A DNA stretch of 64,000 bases from UBA6522 sp965262365 (GCA_965262365.1 OZ253541.1:3596001-3660000), one strand, 5' to 3'. Numbered from the stretch's first letter, positions 43,821 through 53,042 are shown. Numbers and translations are program-made. Notes: generated from the sequence alone by a model not told the origin.

Positions 43821-44943
43821 CTGCATCCAACCTCTGATCTTCCCCGCATTCATAGGGGCTGACGACGATCTCCGGCCGCCAGATCCAGAATCGTTCCACT
43901 TCGAACGGCTCCGTGACGGTCTCCGGGTCCGTGATCGTCAACCGGTAGTCGAGTCGGCTTCCATCCGCACTGGGCGTGAACCGTTCAACCAGATGAATCG
44001 CCGAGCTGAAAGGCGTGCCGAGGAAATCAAGCACGTTGGCTGCCATGTTCGTCGTCGCAACGACCAGGGTGCCCCCCTCCCAATGGCCGGTCGAATACCC
44101 CAGCAATGTGTGGACATCAGGGTTCGGATCGGAACCGGGATCGGCATTCATGTGAATCAGGCGTTCGTTGTCGTCTTCCTCGAATCGAAGGAGCATGTCG
44201 TCGCCCTGCCGCAGGAATACCATTGGCAAAGGGTTGTACATGATGTAGGGCATATTCCATTCGGTGCACTCCAGCAGGCTGCTGTCGCCGGCGTCCCAGG
44301 CCGCTCGCCTTGCCTCGGCTTCCTCTGTCAGCGGGTAGTCGCCATGAAACATCCTCACACCTGAGTGTGGAATCTCATCGAGGTCGGTGCTCCAGACACG
44401 AAAGATGCCTTCGGCGTTGAGACGAGCCGTTCGTTCGATCTCGTCGTCATAGATTGACTCGAGCAGTTCTCCCGCCTCCGGTCGTGTGAAATAGGGGCTC
44501 GACCGCGTGGTGAGCAGAACCTCTTTTCCACTGGCCAGTAACAGATTGCGGGCGAATACCTCCGCCTGTTCTCGCAGCGATCTGTCCCCCCTGACTCGTA
44601 CCCGATCCCCTACCTGGAGGAATTCACGATCGAGGCCCCGGGTGCGAAGGATTCCCAGTGCGCCTGTTTCAACACGCCATAAAGTCACCTCACCCGAAGG
44701 TGCCGTGGCCTCCACATGAAACTCCGTATGCGGGTTTCGCCAAAGCGCTTCGGTTACAACACCCTCGATCTCGACGAATTCGTTGGGATTGAAAAAGCCG
44801 GCAACGGAATGATGCGCCCACGTGGCACCGGGCGCGCAGCCGAACCACAGGGCCAGTCCCACACCCAGCAGCCCGTGGCCAAAGTCTCGGTGCGACGCGG
44901 GACTTTCGCCATGGGCTGCCAACCGGATGCGGTCTGTTCTCAT
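43807..44943 (-). CDS. Secreted long DUF6152-type protein
   Basis: The 378-residue protein has a 20-residue extension carrying dispersed repeat copy C, then a signal core (LLGVGLALWFGCAPGATWAHH). The family domains follow: FVEIEGVVTEALWRNPHTEF, LWRVETG, GDRVRVRGDRS, then FRVWSTD, LLECTEWNMPYIMYNPLPM, GHWEGGTLVVATTN, YRLTITDPETVTEPFE and a final YECGED. The Cys residues of the family are kept. It runs against the surrounding MacA and MacB genes and splits them, as if inserted. The function is unknown. Confidence 0.82.
   Translation of the reverse strand: MRTDRIRLAAHGESPASHRDFGHGLLGVGLALWFGCAPGATWAHHSVAGFFNPNEFVEIEGVVTEALWRNPHTEFHVEATAPSGEVTLWRVETGALGILRTRGLDREFLQVGDRVRVRGDRSLREQAEVFARNLLLASGKEVLLTTRSSPYFTRPEAGELLESIYDDEIERTARLNAEGIFRVWSTDLDEIPHSGVRMFHGDYPLTEEAEARRAAWDAGDSSLLECTEWNMPYIMYNPLPMVFLRQGDDMLLRFEEDDNERLIHMNADPGSDPNPDVHTLLGYSTGHWEGGTLVVATTNMAANVLDFLGTPFSSAIHLVERFTPSADGSRLDYRLTITDPETVTEPFEVERFWIWRPEIVVSPYECGEDQRLDAATRG
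44878..44910 (-). repeat. Dispersed repeat, copy C, with hairpin
   Basis: The minus-strand core CCGCGTCGCACCGAGAC (44884-44900) matches copies A and B exactly. Here the flanks form an inverted repeat (GGC.AAAGTC with GACTTT.GCC) able to fold as a stem-loop, as in REP-type elements. The copy lies in the first codons of the DUF6152-type gene. Confidence 0.6.
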
Positions 44944-45066
44944 GTATCAAAGGTAGCAGATCGGACAGGCCGGCAGGCTACGGAACCCTTGAGTCAGGTA
45001 AAATCACACGGGTACCCGCCCCGAAGCGCCGCCACTCCATCAACATTTGAAATCGGGAGGTTCGCC

Positions 45067-46578
45067 ATGAACACACGGGCCCCGCTCGCCATAGTCGTGC
45101 TTGTCGCGCTTCTTCCGTCGCGCGCCGTTCACCCACAGATTACCGACCCACTGCCGGCGCCGATCGACAAGAAAGGCCTGACGGTGCAGATCCGCGACGT
45201 CGTGCGCCTGCCGAAGACGCTGGGACTGTTCCACCCCGATCAGGATGTGAACCCGGCCGGTTGGGCTCGCGTCAGCTTCGTTCACGATCTGCCGGACGGG
45301 CGCCGCTTTGCCAACGACCAGCGCGGTTACCTGTATCTGCTGGATGAGGACGCCGGCCCTTCCGTCTACCTGGACTTCGTCACCGCGTTCCCGAACACGG
45401 TCTACAACCGGCTCCAGAGCGGCTTTATCGGCTTCGGCTTCCACCCGGAGTTTGCCCGGAACGGGCTCTTCTATACCGTGCACGGCGAACGCGCGTTCGG
45501 AAACCCGGGAACGCCCGACTTCATACCGCCCAGCTATACCGAAGCCGACGTGGCTCACCACAACGTCATCACGGAATGGCGCGCCAACGATCCCGCGGCG
45601 AACGTGTTCGACGGCACGCGGCGCGAGCTGTTGCGCGTCGCCCAGGTGACCACCAACATGTCGCACCCCTTCGGATACGTCGGGTTCAACCCGACGTCGG
45701 AGCCTGGCGATCCCGACTACGGGCTGCTCTATACCAGCGGCAGCGATCTCGGGTTCAGCAACGGCGCGGGGCCAAACTCCGAGAATCCCGGCCAGACCCA
45801 GCGCCTCGACTCGGTCGTTACGGCCATCCTGCGGATCGACCCCCGCAGTTCCTCGGAATCGGGCGGTACCGCGGGGCTCGGCGACTACACGATCCCCGGG
45901 ATCAACCCGTTCGCGGGCGATGGCGACCCGGAAACGCTCGGCGAGATCTACGCCTACGGGTTTCGCAACGCCCACCGCCTGTCGTGGGATCTGACCGACG
46001 GAACCCTGTTCGCGATGGATATCGGCATGAACCAGATCGAGGAGGTCAACATCGTTCACGCCGGCGGCAACTACGGCTGGATGGCGCGAGAAGGCTACTG
46101 GGCGAACGGCAAGTACCGTCCCGGCGGCGCGCTCAATCAGCTCTTCGAACTACCGGCGGATGTCCTTGAGGGGCGGACCGAGGACGAATACACCTACCCC
46201 GTAGCGTTCTACGACCACAACGAAGGCCGGGCGATCAGCGGCGGCTTCGCCTACCACGGACGCATCGAGGCGCTGCGCGGCAAGTTCGTCTTCGGCGACC
46301 TGGTGAGGGGGCGGCTCTTCGCGGCCGACCTTGCGGCGATGAAGGCCGCCGATGACGGCATTCCCGCGACGGTGGCGCCTATCGAGGAGATTCAGCTCTA
46401 CACGCTGGACGCAAACGGCAACCGCGTGTATGTCTCCTTTCGCGAGCTCATCGAGCGCACCAACGGTGCAGAAACGATTCGCGCCGATATGCACCTGAGC
46501 CGCAGCCGCGATGGCGAGATTTTCGTCACCTCGCGTCAGGACGGCATGATCCGGATGCTGGTACCTGACGGCCAATGA
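45067..46578 (+). CDS. Secreted glucose/sorbosone dehydrogenase-like protein (PQQ sGDH fold)
   Basis: The ATG at 45067 has a GGGAGG upstream and starts a Sec signal (LAIVVLVALLPSRAV). The 503-residue protein has the six-bladed propeller pattern of soluble quinoprotein sugar dehydrogenases: SGFIGFGFHPEF near the N-terminus, VAHHNVITEW, PGINPFAGDGDPETLGEIYAYGFRN, HAGGNYGWMAREG, and ALRGKFVFGDLVRGRLFAADL. It may oxidise sugars with PQQ in the periplasm, but the cofactor residues are not verified. Its stop overlaps the start of the ABC ATPase (ATGA), so the two are translated together, an unexpected pairing. Confidence 0.85.
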   Translation: MNTRAPLAIVVLVALLPSRAVHPQITDPLPAPIDKKGLTVQIRDVVRLPKTLGLFHPDQDVNPAGWARVSFVHDLPDGRRFANDQRGYLYLLDEDAGPSVYLDFVTAFPNTVYNRLQSGFIGFGFHPEFARNGLFYTVHGERAFGNPGTPDFIPPSYTEADVAHHNVITEWRANDPAANVFDGTRRELLRVAQVTTNMSHPFGYVGFNPTSEPGDPDYGLLYTSGSDLGFSNGAGPNSENPGQTQRLDSVVTAILRIDPRSSSESGGTAGLGDYTIPGINPFAGDGDPETLGEIYAYGFRNAHRLSWDLTDGTLFAMDIGMNQIEEVNIVHAGGNYGWMAREGYWANGKYRPGGALNQLFELPADVLEGRTEDEYTYPVAFYDHNEGRAISGGFAYHGRIEALRGKFVFGDLVRGRLFAADLAAMKAADDGIPATVAPIEEIQLYTLDANGNRVYVSFRELIERTNGAETIRADMHLSRSRDGEIFVTSRQDGMIRMLVPDGQ

Positions 46579-47261
46579 TCAAGCTCCAACAGGTCTGCCG
46601 CCACTTTCAGGTGGGCGATCAGACGGTCCACGCACTCGATCACGTGGATCTGACCATCCAATCGGGGGAATTCATCTCGATCATGGGGCCGTCGGGATCG
46701 GGCAAGTCGACACTGCTGAACATCCTTGGGCTGCTGGACCGGCCTACGCTGGGCTCGTATCGGCTCAACGGCGACGATGTCTCGAAACTGGACGACGGAC
46801 AACTCGCACAACAGCGGCAGGAACAGATCGGTTTCATCTTTCAGTCCTTTCACCTGATACCGCGCCTGAACGCGGTCGAAAACGTGGAACTGCCCATGGT
46901 ATTGGCCGGCAGGTCCGTCAGGGCGCGGCGCGAGCGAGCGCGGCAAGTGTTGTCGTCCGTGGGTCTGGAGTCACGGCTCGATCACCGGCCCGACCAGCTT
47001 TCAGGCGGCGAACGCCAACGCGTCGCCATCGCGCGTTCGATCGTCATGCAACCCAATGTCCTGCTGGCCGACGAACCCACCGGCAATCTGGATTCGCACT
47101 CCAGCAACGAGGTCATCGACATTCTCCACAGGCTCAATCACGAGGGTCTGAGCTTGTTGGTCGTCACGCACGATCCGGAAATCGGCAACCAGGCCCGCCG
47201 GCGTCTGGCCATGCGCGACGGCCGGATCATCGGCGACCAAAACAGCGGCCAATCGCCATGA
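46575..47261 (+). CDS. ABC transporter ATPase, MacB/LolD type
   Basis: The 228-residue protein is a complete nucleotide-binding subunit: Walker A GPSGSGKST, Q loop GFIFQSFHLIPRL, signature LSGGERQRVAIARSI, Walker B VLLADEPTGNLDS and the switch His in VVTHDPEI. It overlaps the permease gene downstream by four bases. Together with the two FtsX-type permeases and the MacA-like adaptor it should form a mechanotransmission exporter. Confidence 0.95.
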   Translation: MIKLQQVCRHFQVGDQTVHALDHVDLTIQSGEFISIMGPSGSGKSTLLNILGLLDRPTLGSYRLNGDDVSKLDDGQLAQQRQEQIGFIFQSFHLIPRLNAVENVELPMVLAGRSVRARRERARQVLSSVGLESRLDHRPDQLSGGERQRVAIARSIVMQPNVLLADEPTGNLDSHSSNEVIDILHRLNHEGLSLLVVTHDPEIGNQARRRLAMRDGRIIGDQNSGQSP

Positions 47262-48469
47262 AAGCCGCCGATACCGCACGGCTGGCATTTCAGTCGATCC
47301 ACCGCTACCCGTTACGAACCTCGATGCTGCTGATGGCCGTCGCCATCGGGGTCACCGCGGTGGTGATGCTGACCGCGGTAGGCGAAGGCGCGCGACGCTA
47401 CGTCACCGGGGAATTTGCCTCGCTGGGCACCAACCTGCTGATCATATTTCCCGGCAAGTCCGAGACCACGGGCTCAGGCGTTGGCGCGATGATGATCGGC
47501 GAGTCGCCCCGCGACCTGACGGTGGATGACGCCATGGCGCTGGAGCGCAGCGCGAACGTGGCACGGGTGGCGCCTACGATCTTCGGCAGCGGCAATGCGT
47601 CCTGGCGCGAAAGGCAGCGCGAGATCAACGTGCTTGGCACCACCGCCGAGATGCTCGCCGTGCAGCGCTGGAGCGTGCAGGCGGGGCGTTTCCTGCCCGA
47701 CGGTGACATGGACATCGCCACCCCCGTTTGTGTATTGGGCATTGTCGTGCGCGATGAACTCTTCGGAAGCGCCGACCCGCTTGGCAATTGGCTTCGCATT
47801 GGCGACACCCGGTGCCGGGTGATCGGCGTACTGGCCCAGGCCGGCGTTACGGGCCCCTTCGATACCGACGAACTGGTGATCCTCCCGGTGGCCAGCGCCC
47901 AGCAGATTTTCAATTCACCCGGACTCACCCGGGTTCTCGTCGAATCCGTGAGCCGTGACACGCTCGAAGCGGCGCGGAGGGACATCATCTCGATCGTCAG
48001 GGCCCGTCACCAGGGGGAGGAAGACGTTACCGTCGTCTCGCAGGACGCGGTGCTGGCCACGTTCAATTCGATCTTTGACGCGATCAGTTTTGCGCTTGCC
48101 GGAATCGCCGCCATCAGCCTAGTGGTCGCCGGCGTGCTGATCATGAACGTCATGCTCGTAGCCGTCAGCCAGCGGACCAGGGAAATCGGGCTGCTCAAGG
48201 CACTTGGCGCAAAACAGCGGCAGATCATCGCGCTGTTCCTGACCGAGGCGGTCTTCCTGTCCATCCTGGGCGCCCTCGCGGGCCTGGGCATCGGGCTCAT
48301 CGGCGCGCGCCTGATGAACGCGGCGGTTCCCATCGTCGAGTTTTCCGCGCCGCCCTGGGCGATGGCAGCCGCGGTCGCCATCGCGATGGCCAGCGGCCTG
48401 CTGTTCGGTATCCTCCCCGCGCGTCGCGCGGCGCGCCTCGACCCGGTCCAGGCGCTGGCAGGACGGTAG
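47258..48469 (+). CDS. MacB/FtsX-type ABC permease 1
   Basis: The 403-residue protein has an N-terminal helix (TSMLLMAVAIGVTAVVMLTAVG), a large periplasmic MacB core domain with LGTNLLIIFPGKSET, and three C-terminal helices (starting near AISFALAGIAAISLVVAGVLIMN). The REIGLLKALGAKQRQI coupling helix and the closing LFGILPARRAARLDPVQAL match MacB. It starts inside the ATPase stop and is followed three bases later by a second permease. Confidence 0.93.
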   Translation: MKAADTARLAFQSIHRYPLRTSMLLMAVAIGVTAVVMLTAVGEGARRYVTGEFASLGTNLLIIFPGKSETTGSGVGAMMIGESPRDLTVDDAMALERSANVARVAPTIFGSGNASWRERQREINVLGTTAEMLAVQRWSVQAGRFLPDGDMDIATPVCVLGIVVRDELFGSADPLGNWLRIGDTRCRVIGVLAQAGVTGPFDTDELVILPVASAQQIFNSPGLTRVLVESVSRDTLEAARRDIISIVRARHQGEEDVTVVSQDAVLATFNSIFDAISFALAGIAAISLVVAGVLIMNVMLVAVSQRTREIGLLKALGAKQRQIIALFLTEAVFLSILGALAGLGIGLIGARLMNAAVPIVEFSAPPWAMAAAVAIAMASGLLFGILPARRAARLDPVQALAGR

Positions 48470-48472
48470 TCG

Positions 48473-49672
48473 ATGCTGGCGCGCGATGTCGTTCGGTTCA
48501 CGGCCCAGTCGGTGCTGGCGCATCGGATGCGTAGCGGCCTGACGGCGTTGGGGATCGGTATCGGGGTCACCGCAGTCGTCCTTCTGACTTCCATTGGCCA
48601 GGGATTCAACCAGTACATCGTCGAGGAATTCACCCAGTTCGGCACGAATGTAATCGCGATTCAGCCGGGCAAGGCCAATACTTTTGGCGTTACCGCCGGT
48701 ATCTTCAATTCCGTGCGTCCGCTGAGTCTTGCGGACGCCGAAGCGCTGATGAGGGCGCCCTACGTTCTGCACGCGGTTCCCGTCGTCTCGGGGGTCGGTT
48801 CGGTGGAGGCTCGCGGACGCGAACGCTCCGTAACCGTGATGGCCACCGGACCGGAGTTCAATCGGGCTTTCTCGCTTGGCGTCGCCCTCGGCAGCTACCT
48901 TCCGGATGACGAACTGGATCGGCCGCGGCCGGTGGTCGTGCTGGGTTCCCGCGTCCGCGACGAGTTGTACGGAACCGACAATCCGCTGAACGATCGAGTC
49001 CGTATAGGCGGCAGCCGATATCGCGTGGTCGGCGTCATGGAATCGAAAGGCGATGTGCTCGGATTCGATCTCGACGACACCGCCTACATCCCGGCCGCCA
49101 GCGGCCTAGCCATGTTCAATCGCGAAGGCGTGCACGAGATCGACATCCTTTACGAGGAAAATGCGCCTCTGGAGGAAGTGATCGGCGGAATCGAGCGCAT
49201 TCTGATCGCGCGCCACGGTGGCGAGGACTTCACCATCGTCAGCCAGCAGCAGATGCTCGACGTGCTCGGCTCCATTCTCGCCGTCATGACCCTGGGAGTC
49301 GCGGCGATGGGCGGCATTTCCCTGCTGGTGGGCGGTGTCGGCATCTTCACGATCATGACCATCGCCGTGCGGGAACGAACGTCCGAGATCGGGCTGCTGC
49401 GTGCGGTGGGCGCCAGGCGCCGCCGAATCTCCCAGTTGTTCCTCGGCGAGGCCATGTTGCTGGCGGGATTGGGGGGCTTGCTCGGCTTGCTGGCCGGGTT
49501 CGCGGTCGTGCTCTTCATTCAGGTTGCCGTTCCCGCGCTGCCCGCGCAGATTTCTCCCACGTACGTCGTACTCTCCGAAGTCGTCGCGGTGATGATCGGC
49601 CTCATCGCGGGGGTGCTGCCGGCCCGGCGCGCTGCCGCGCTGGAGCCGCTGGAAGCGTTGAGCACGGAGTGA
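48473..49672 (+). CDS. MacB/FtsX-type ABC permease 2
   Basis: The 399-residue protein has the same layout as its neighbour: helix (GLTALGIGIGVTAVVLLTSIGQG), periplasmic domain with FGTNVIAIQPGKANTFG, and three helices beginning at LGVAAMGGISLLVGGVGIF. TSEIGLLRAVGARRRRI and IAGVLPARRAAALEPLEAL follow. The sequences have diverged enough to suggest a heterodimer rather than a recent duplicate. No TolC-type gene is adjacent; the nearest is at 60146. Confidence 0.93.
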   Translation: MLARDVVRFTAQSVLAHRMRSGLTALGIGIGVTAVVLLTSIGQGFNQYIVEEFTQFGTNVIAIQPGKANTFGVTAGIFNSVRPLSLADAEALMRAPYVLHAVPVVSGVGSVEARGRERSVTVMATGPEFNRAFSLGVALGSYLPDDELDRPRPVVVLGSRVRDELYGTDNPLNDRVRIGGSRYRVVGVMESKGDVLGFDLDDTAYIPAASGLAMFNREGVHEIDILYEENAPLEEVIGGIERILIARHGGEDFTIVSQQQMLDVLGSILAVMTLGVAAMGGISLLVGGVGIFTIMTIAVRERTSEIGLLRAVGARRRRISQLFLGEAMLLAGLGGLLGLLAGFAVVLFIQVAVPALPAQISPTYVVLSEVVAVMIGLIAGVLPARRAAALEPLEALSTE

Positions 49673-49714
49673 GGCGTTCCTCTCGCGCGAGTGAACCCTT
49701 CGCGAAACGCATGA

Positions 49715-50728
49715 TCAGACAGTCGTGAGCGCCTTGGATTCCTGATGGGTGGCGGTGCTCAAGCGCATTAACCACTTGGCGATGGGCACGGTGCCTTTGA
49801 CGGCAATTGCCAGGAACACGAGGGGCAACACGATATTCTTGATTGCAATCAGGACCAGTAATTCCGTCAAGCCTTGTACGAATTCGACGGCCCTATCGCG
49901 GAGATCCGTGATCTGCGCAAGGCTCGGCATACTTACGTCGGGCAAAACCTGATCCGCAGCGTTGGTTACCGTAGACCTCATCTCATCAAGCAGATCAAGA
50001 ACATTGGCAAGAATCCCCTGTTCATCGGGCGCGGGGTCCTGAGCGCCCTGTCCATCGAGGTCTTGGTCCGAATTGGTCGCCAAATCCTCGATCTCTTGCT
50101 CGTCCGTTGAAATTTCCTGTTGCAGTGCCTGAAGGTTCACGCGCTCTTCGTCAATCCGCGGCTGCAGGAATTGCTGGCTAACGAAAAGGCTGATTGCTAC
50201 GAATGCCGGAACAATGAAGCGCAACATCGCGGCGAGGACGAATACTTGCATGAGAACGTTTCGGTAGCGCTCGAGGCTGGCGATTGGCTTATTTCTCGAT
50301 CGCCGGTATTCAGCAAGCAGCAGCACTACCAGGGTCAGACCGGCAATCACGACAAACCCCCACTTGAAGAGGTTCCCTGAAGCGACCTCCAGAGTGAAAC
50401 GCTGTAACAAGAGCGATCCGATCGCCCAAACCATGACCGATGAGAGTCGTTCCGTGGCATCGTTGATCGGATCGAGCAACTCACCGATTTGCATGGACGC
50501 AATGCCGATACCGACTTCAGAACTCTGCAGTGTCGAAATGCCGGCGTTGATGCCCCTCGATACAACGAAGATGCCAATGGACTCATTGGTCGTATCGGAG
50601 ATGCGGTCTTCGGCGAAATTGTCCAGCCACCCTGCGGATGAAAGAATCGCCAGCGCGAACGCGGCAAGAATCATCGTGCGGTAGAGGTAGCGACTATCTG
50701 TCGCTCGGTCGCGTGTTTTGTCCTGCAT
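49715..50728 (-). CDS. Integral membrane protein of unknown function
   Basis: I do not recognise this 337-residue protein. It has an N-terminal helix (MILAAFALAILSSAG), an exposed segment, a helix near GFVVIAGLTLVVLLLAEYR, and another at VLAAMLRFIVPAFVAISLFV. A strongly acidic coiled-coil stretch follows (LQQEISTDEQEIEDLA, then Asp/Gln-rich), and a last helical pair (LLVLIAIKNIVLPLVFLAIAVKG). It has no signal peptidase site. It converges on the MacB genes and is divergent from the hydratase gene. Confidence 0.7.
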   Translation of the reverse strand: MQDKTRDRATDSRYLYRTMILAAFALAILSSAGWLDNFAEDRISDTTNESIGIFVVSRGINAGISTLQSSEVGIGIASMQIGELLDPINDATERLSSVMVWAIGSLLLQRFTLEVASGNLFKWGFVVIAGLTLVVLLLAEYRRSRNKPIASLERYRNVLMQVFVLAAMLRFIVPAFVAISLFVSQQFLQPRIDEERVNLQALQQEISTDEQEIEDLATNSDQDLDGQGAQDPAPDEQGILANVLDLLDEMRSTVTNAADQVLPDVSMPSLAQITDLRDRAVEFVQGLTELLVLIAIKNIVLPLVFLAIAVKGTVPIAKWLMRLSTATHQESKALTTV

Positions 50729-50959
50729 TTGACTACTCCAAAGTCGTCCTGGATTTCAGCTCTGAAAGCGGCGAGCGCTCATTCATAACCTGGTGAGATC
50801 GAGTCCCGTTGTCCGCTCACGACCAAGCTTACAACTTCGTCGGAGCGCCCGGACCCGCTCAAACACGATAGACTCTCCGGTTCTCCTCCTGTCGGCCCGC
50901 CTTGATCGGGCGCGTCGGCAAGAGGTCGGCGTGGCGTGGGAAGGAGGCGTGCAGACGAC

Positions 50960-51763
50960 ATGACAACAAAGTATCAACACGTAACCGTGGAAATTGACGA
51001 CGGGCTTGCAACGGTCACCATGTGTCGGGCGCATCGCCGCAATTCGCTCTCGGAGGACCATCTGCGCGAGCTAATGGTTGTGTTTCGGACCATCGCCAGA
51101 GGCGGCGCCCGCGGCGTCATTCTCGCGGCCGAAGGCCCGGTTTTCTGTTCCGGCCACGATTTCAACGACATGGTGAATCGTGACCTTGATGAGATGAAGC
51201 GCTTGCTGGAGATCTGCGGAGAATTCATGCAACTGATCCAGCGGATGCCGCAACCGGTGATCGCCCAGGTGGAAGGCCTGGCGACGGCGGCCGGCTGCCA
51301 ACTGGTTGCATCGTGCGATCTGGCCGTGTGCGGAGAGTCTGCCCGCTTCCAGACACCCGGGGCTTTCGGCGGCTGGTTCTGTCACACGCCCGGAGTGGCG
51401 GTTGTGCGAGCCGTCGGCCGCAAGCGCGCCCTCGAGATGCTGCTCACGGGTGACCCGATAGACGCTCGAACGGCGTCCGAGTGGGGCCTGGTCAACCGGG
51501 TCGTACCGGACGCGGATGTCGCGGCCGAGACGCGCGCCTTGCTCGAGCGGGCCACCCGCGGCAGCACCTATTCCAAGGCGGAGGGCAAACAGGCCTTCTA
51601 TGCTCAGGCAGACCTCGATACGGCGGGCGCCTATGCCTACGCAACCGAGGTGATGGCCGCGACCTCGCAGTCGACCGACGGGCAGGAAACAATGCGTGCA
51701 TTCGTGGAGAAACGGCGCCCGGTTTTTGTCGGGCGCGACACGACCGATCGAAAGTCGGCTTGA
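50960..51763 (+). CDS. Enoyl-CoA hydratase/isomerase family, ECHDC3-like
   Basis: The ATG at 50960 follows a GGAGG; an earlier frame extension is not needed. The 267-residue crotonase fold has RAHRRNSLSEDHLREL, VFCSGHDFNDM (first oxyanion-hole segment), EGLATAAGCQLVASCDLAV (second oxyanion-hole segment) and FCHTPGVAVVRAVGRKRALEML. These match the ECHDC3 subgroup more than classical FadB/PaaF hydratases. The usual catalytic Glu pair is not evident at the standard places, so its reaction on CoA esters is uncertain. It is a lone plus-strand gene. Confidence 0.88.
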   Translation: MTTKYQHVTVEIDDGLATVTMCRAHRRNSLSEDHLRELMVVFRTIARGGARGVILAAEGPVFCSGHDFNDMVNRDLDEMKRLLEICGEFMQLIQRMPQPVIAQVEGLATAAGCQLVASCDLAVCGESARFQTPGAFGGWFCHTPGVAVVRAVGRKRALEMLLTGDPIDARTASEWGLVNRVVPDADVAAETRALLERATRGSTYSKAEGKQAFYAQADLDTAGAYAYATEVMAATSQSTDGQETMRAFVEKRRPVFVGRDTTDRKSA

Positions 51764-51792
51764 AGCAAGGTCGAATCGGGTCAGGAAATGGC

Positions 51793-51810
51793 AGGGCGCA
51801 ATACCGCCCT
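51793..51810. terminator. Hairpin between convergent genes, possible terminator
   Basis: AGGGCG and CGCCCT form a six-base stem with a six-base loop, 29 bp after the hydratase stop and 10 bp before the convergent gene's stop. There is no T run, so this is weak support. Confidence 0.3.
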
Positions 51811-51820
51811 TCCGCGCGCC

Positions 51821-52936
51821 TTATTCGCCTTCGTAATCCAGAACCTCTCGCTCGAACTGGGCGAATTCCTCGAACAGGGAGTTATCCATACAGGCGTTCT
51901 CCTCGATCCGCCAGTTCACCGAATCGAATACTCTTCGTGCCGTCCACGGCTCGGTAAACGCAACCGGATCTTCGACCGACAGATCCAGGATCAATTGTCC
52001 ATCGCTGGCCCGATGATATCGCTCCACCACGCGTAGCCGATCGCTGTTGGGAACTCCGCGACGGTCGATCCAGGTCTTGTCGGTAAAGTTGACCGATTCC
52101 ACGACAAGCGTGTCCTGCTCCCAGCGGCCCACGGACTCGCCCATCCAGGCTGCGGGCCGACCCGAGCGGTGGCCGCGGCCGTCCGTGAAGATGTGCCGAA
52201 CCTGGTGATGGTACTCGTAGACGATCAGCACGCGGTCAGGAAACTGAAAGATTTCAAACGGGGACGGATGCGCATAGATTCTTGGAACGCCCGGCGGAAG
52301 ACACTTGTAGACGGGATCGTTGGTGTCAACCACCGCGACGTTGTCGGGCCCGAACACCGGCCGGGACGCTTGAAAGCGTGCCTGCGCCCAGGGCGTCATG
52401 GGGGGCGGCTCCTCGCTGAACGCGTAATTCTCGTAGGCGTGTTCGTAGCGGCGGGACCACACGCCACGCAAGTCCGCGCCCTGGCCTTCCGGCAGCGGCT
52501 CGCGCGCGATGGAAACGCTTTCGATGCTCGCGGCTTCCCCACCGATGAGCGCTCTACCGCTCGAGTCCACAAGGGTTCGGATGCGCATGGACGGAGCGCC
52601 GTTTCGAGCCGGACTGCCCGTCAGCTCGATCACGTCACCGGGCAAGAGGGAATTTGCGGTCCACTTGATTGCAGACGGAGCACCCGCGGCAATGCCTCTT
52701 GCCAACCGATTCGGTGTCGTCAGTTCACCTGACCATTCCACCGTATCCCCATTCTCGTCAGCGACGGCGATGTAGACGAGCGTGTGCGGAAAGACGAAGT
52801 GAAAGTTGGTGACGGGCCCGCGAACGGTGACCGTCTGCGTGGAATCGTAGAGCGCCCCGCCGTGGTGCGCAGGCACCTCGACCGGCCAGTGCCCGCCGGC
52901 GGCTACCAGGAGCAAGATTGCGATTGTTCGATTCAT
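51821..52936 (-). CDS. Secreted long DUF6152-type protein
   Basis: The 371-residue protein has a short signal (MNRTIAILLLVAAGGHW) ending at VPAHHGGALYDSTQTV. The DUF6152-like half follows (TVRGPVTNFHFVFPHTLVYI, VEWSGELTTP, PGDVIELTGSPARNG), then the C-terminal half (VYKCLPPGVPRIYAHPSPFEI, GRWEQDTLVVESVNF, LILDLSVEDPVAFTEPW) and ENACMDNS. A Phe/Glu-rich tail is added after the usual end. It lies between the hydratase and the MmgE/PrpD gene with the latter's orientation, so it may be the last gene of that operon. Confidence 0.82.
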   Translation of the reverse strand: MNRTIAILLLVAAGGHWPVEVPAHHGGALYDSTQTVTVRGPVTNFHFVFPHTLVYIAVADENGDTVEWSGELTTPNRLARGIAAGAPSAIKWTANSLLPGDVIELTGSPARNGAPSMRIRTLVDSSGRALIGGEAASIESVSIAREPLPEGQGADLRGVWSRRYEHAYENYAFSEEPPPMTPWAQARFQASRPVFGPDNVAVVDTNDPVYKCLPPGVPRIYAHPSPFEIFQFPDRVLIVYEYHHQVRHIFTDGRGHRSGRPAAWMGESVGRWEQDTLVVESVNFTDKTWIDRRGVPNSDRLRVVERYHRASDGQLILDLSVEDPVAFTEPWTARRVFDSVNWRIEENACMDNSLFEEFAQFEREVLDYEGE

Positions 52937-53042
52937 CAGCTACTCGCGATAATCCTACTTCGATTGGCTTCCAAGAGCCAGCCTGCCAGCAGCACTCGCG
53001 GAGGGGTTCGCCGCACTAACGCGAAGGGAACTGGCGTGCAAT

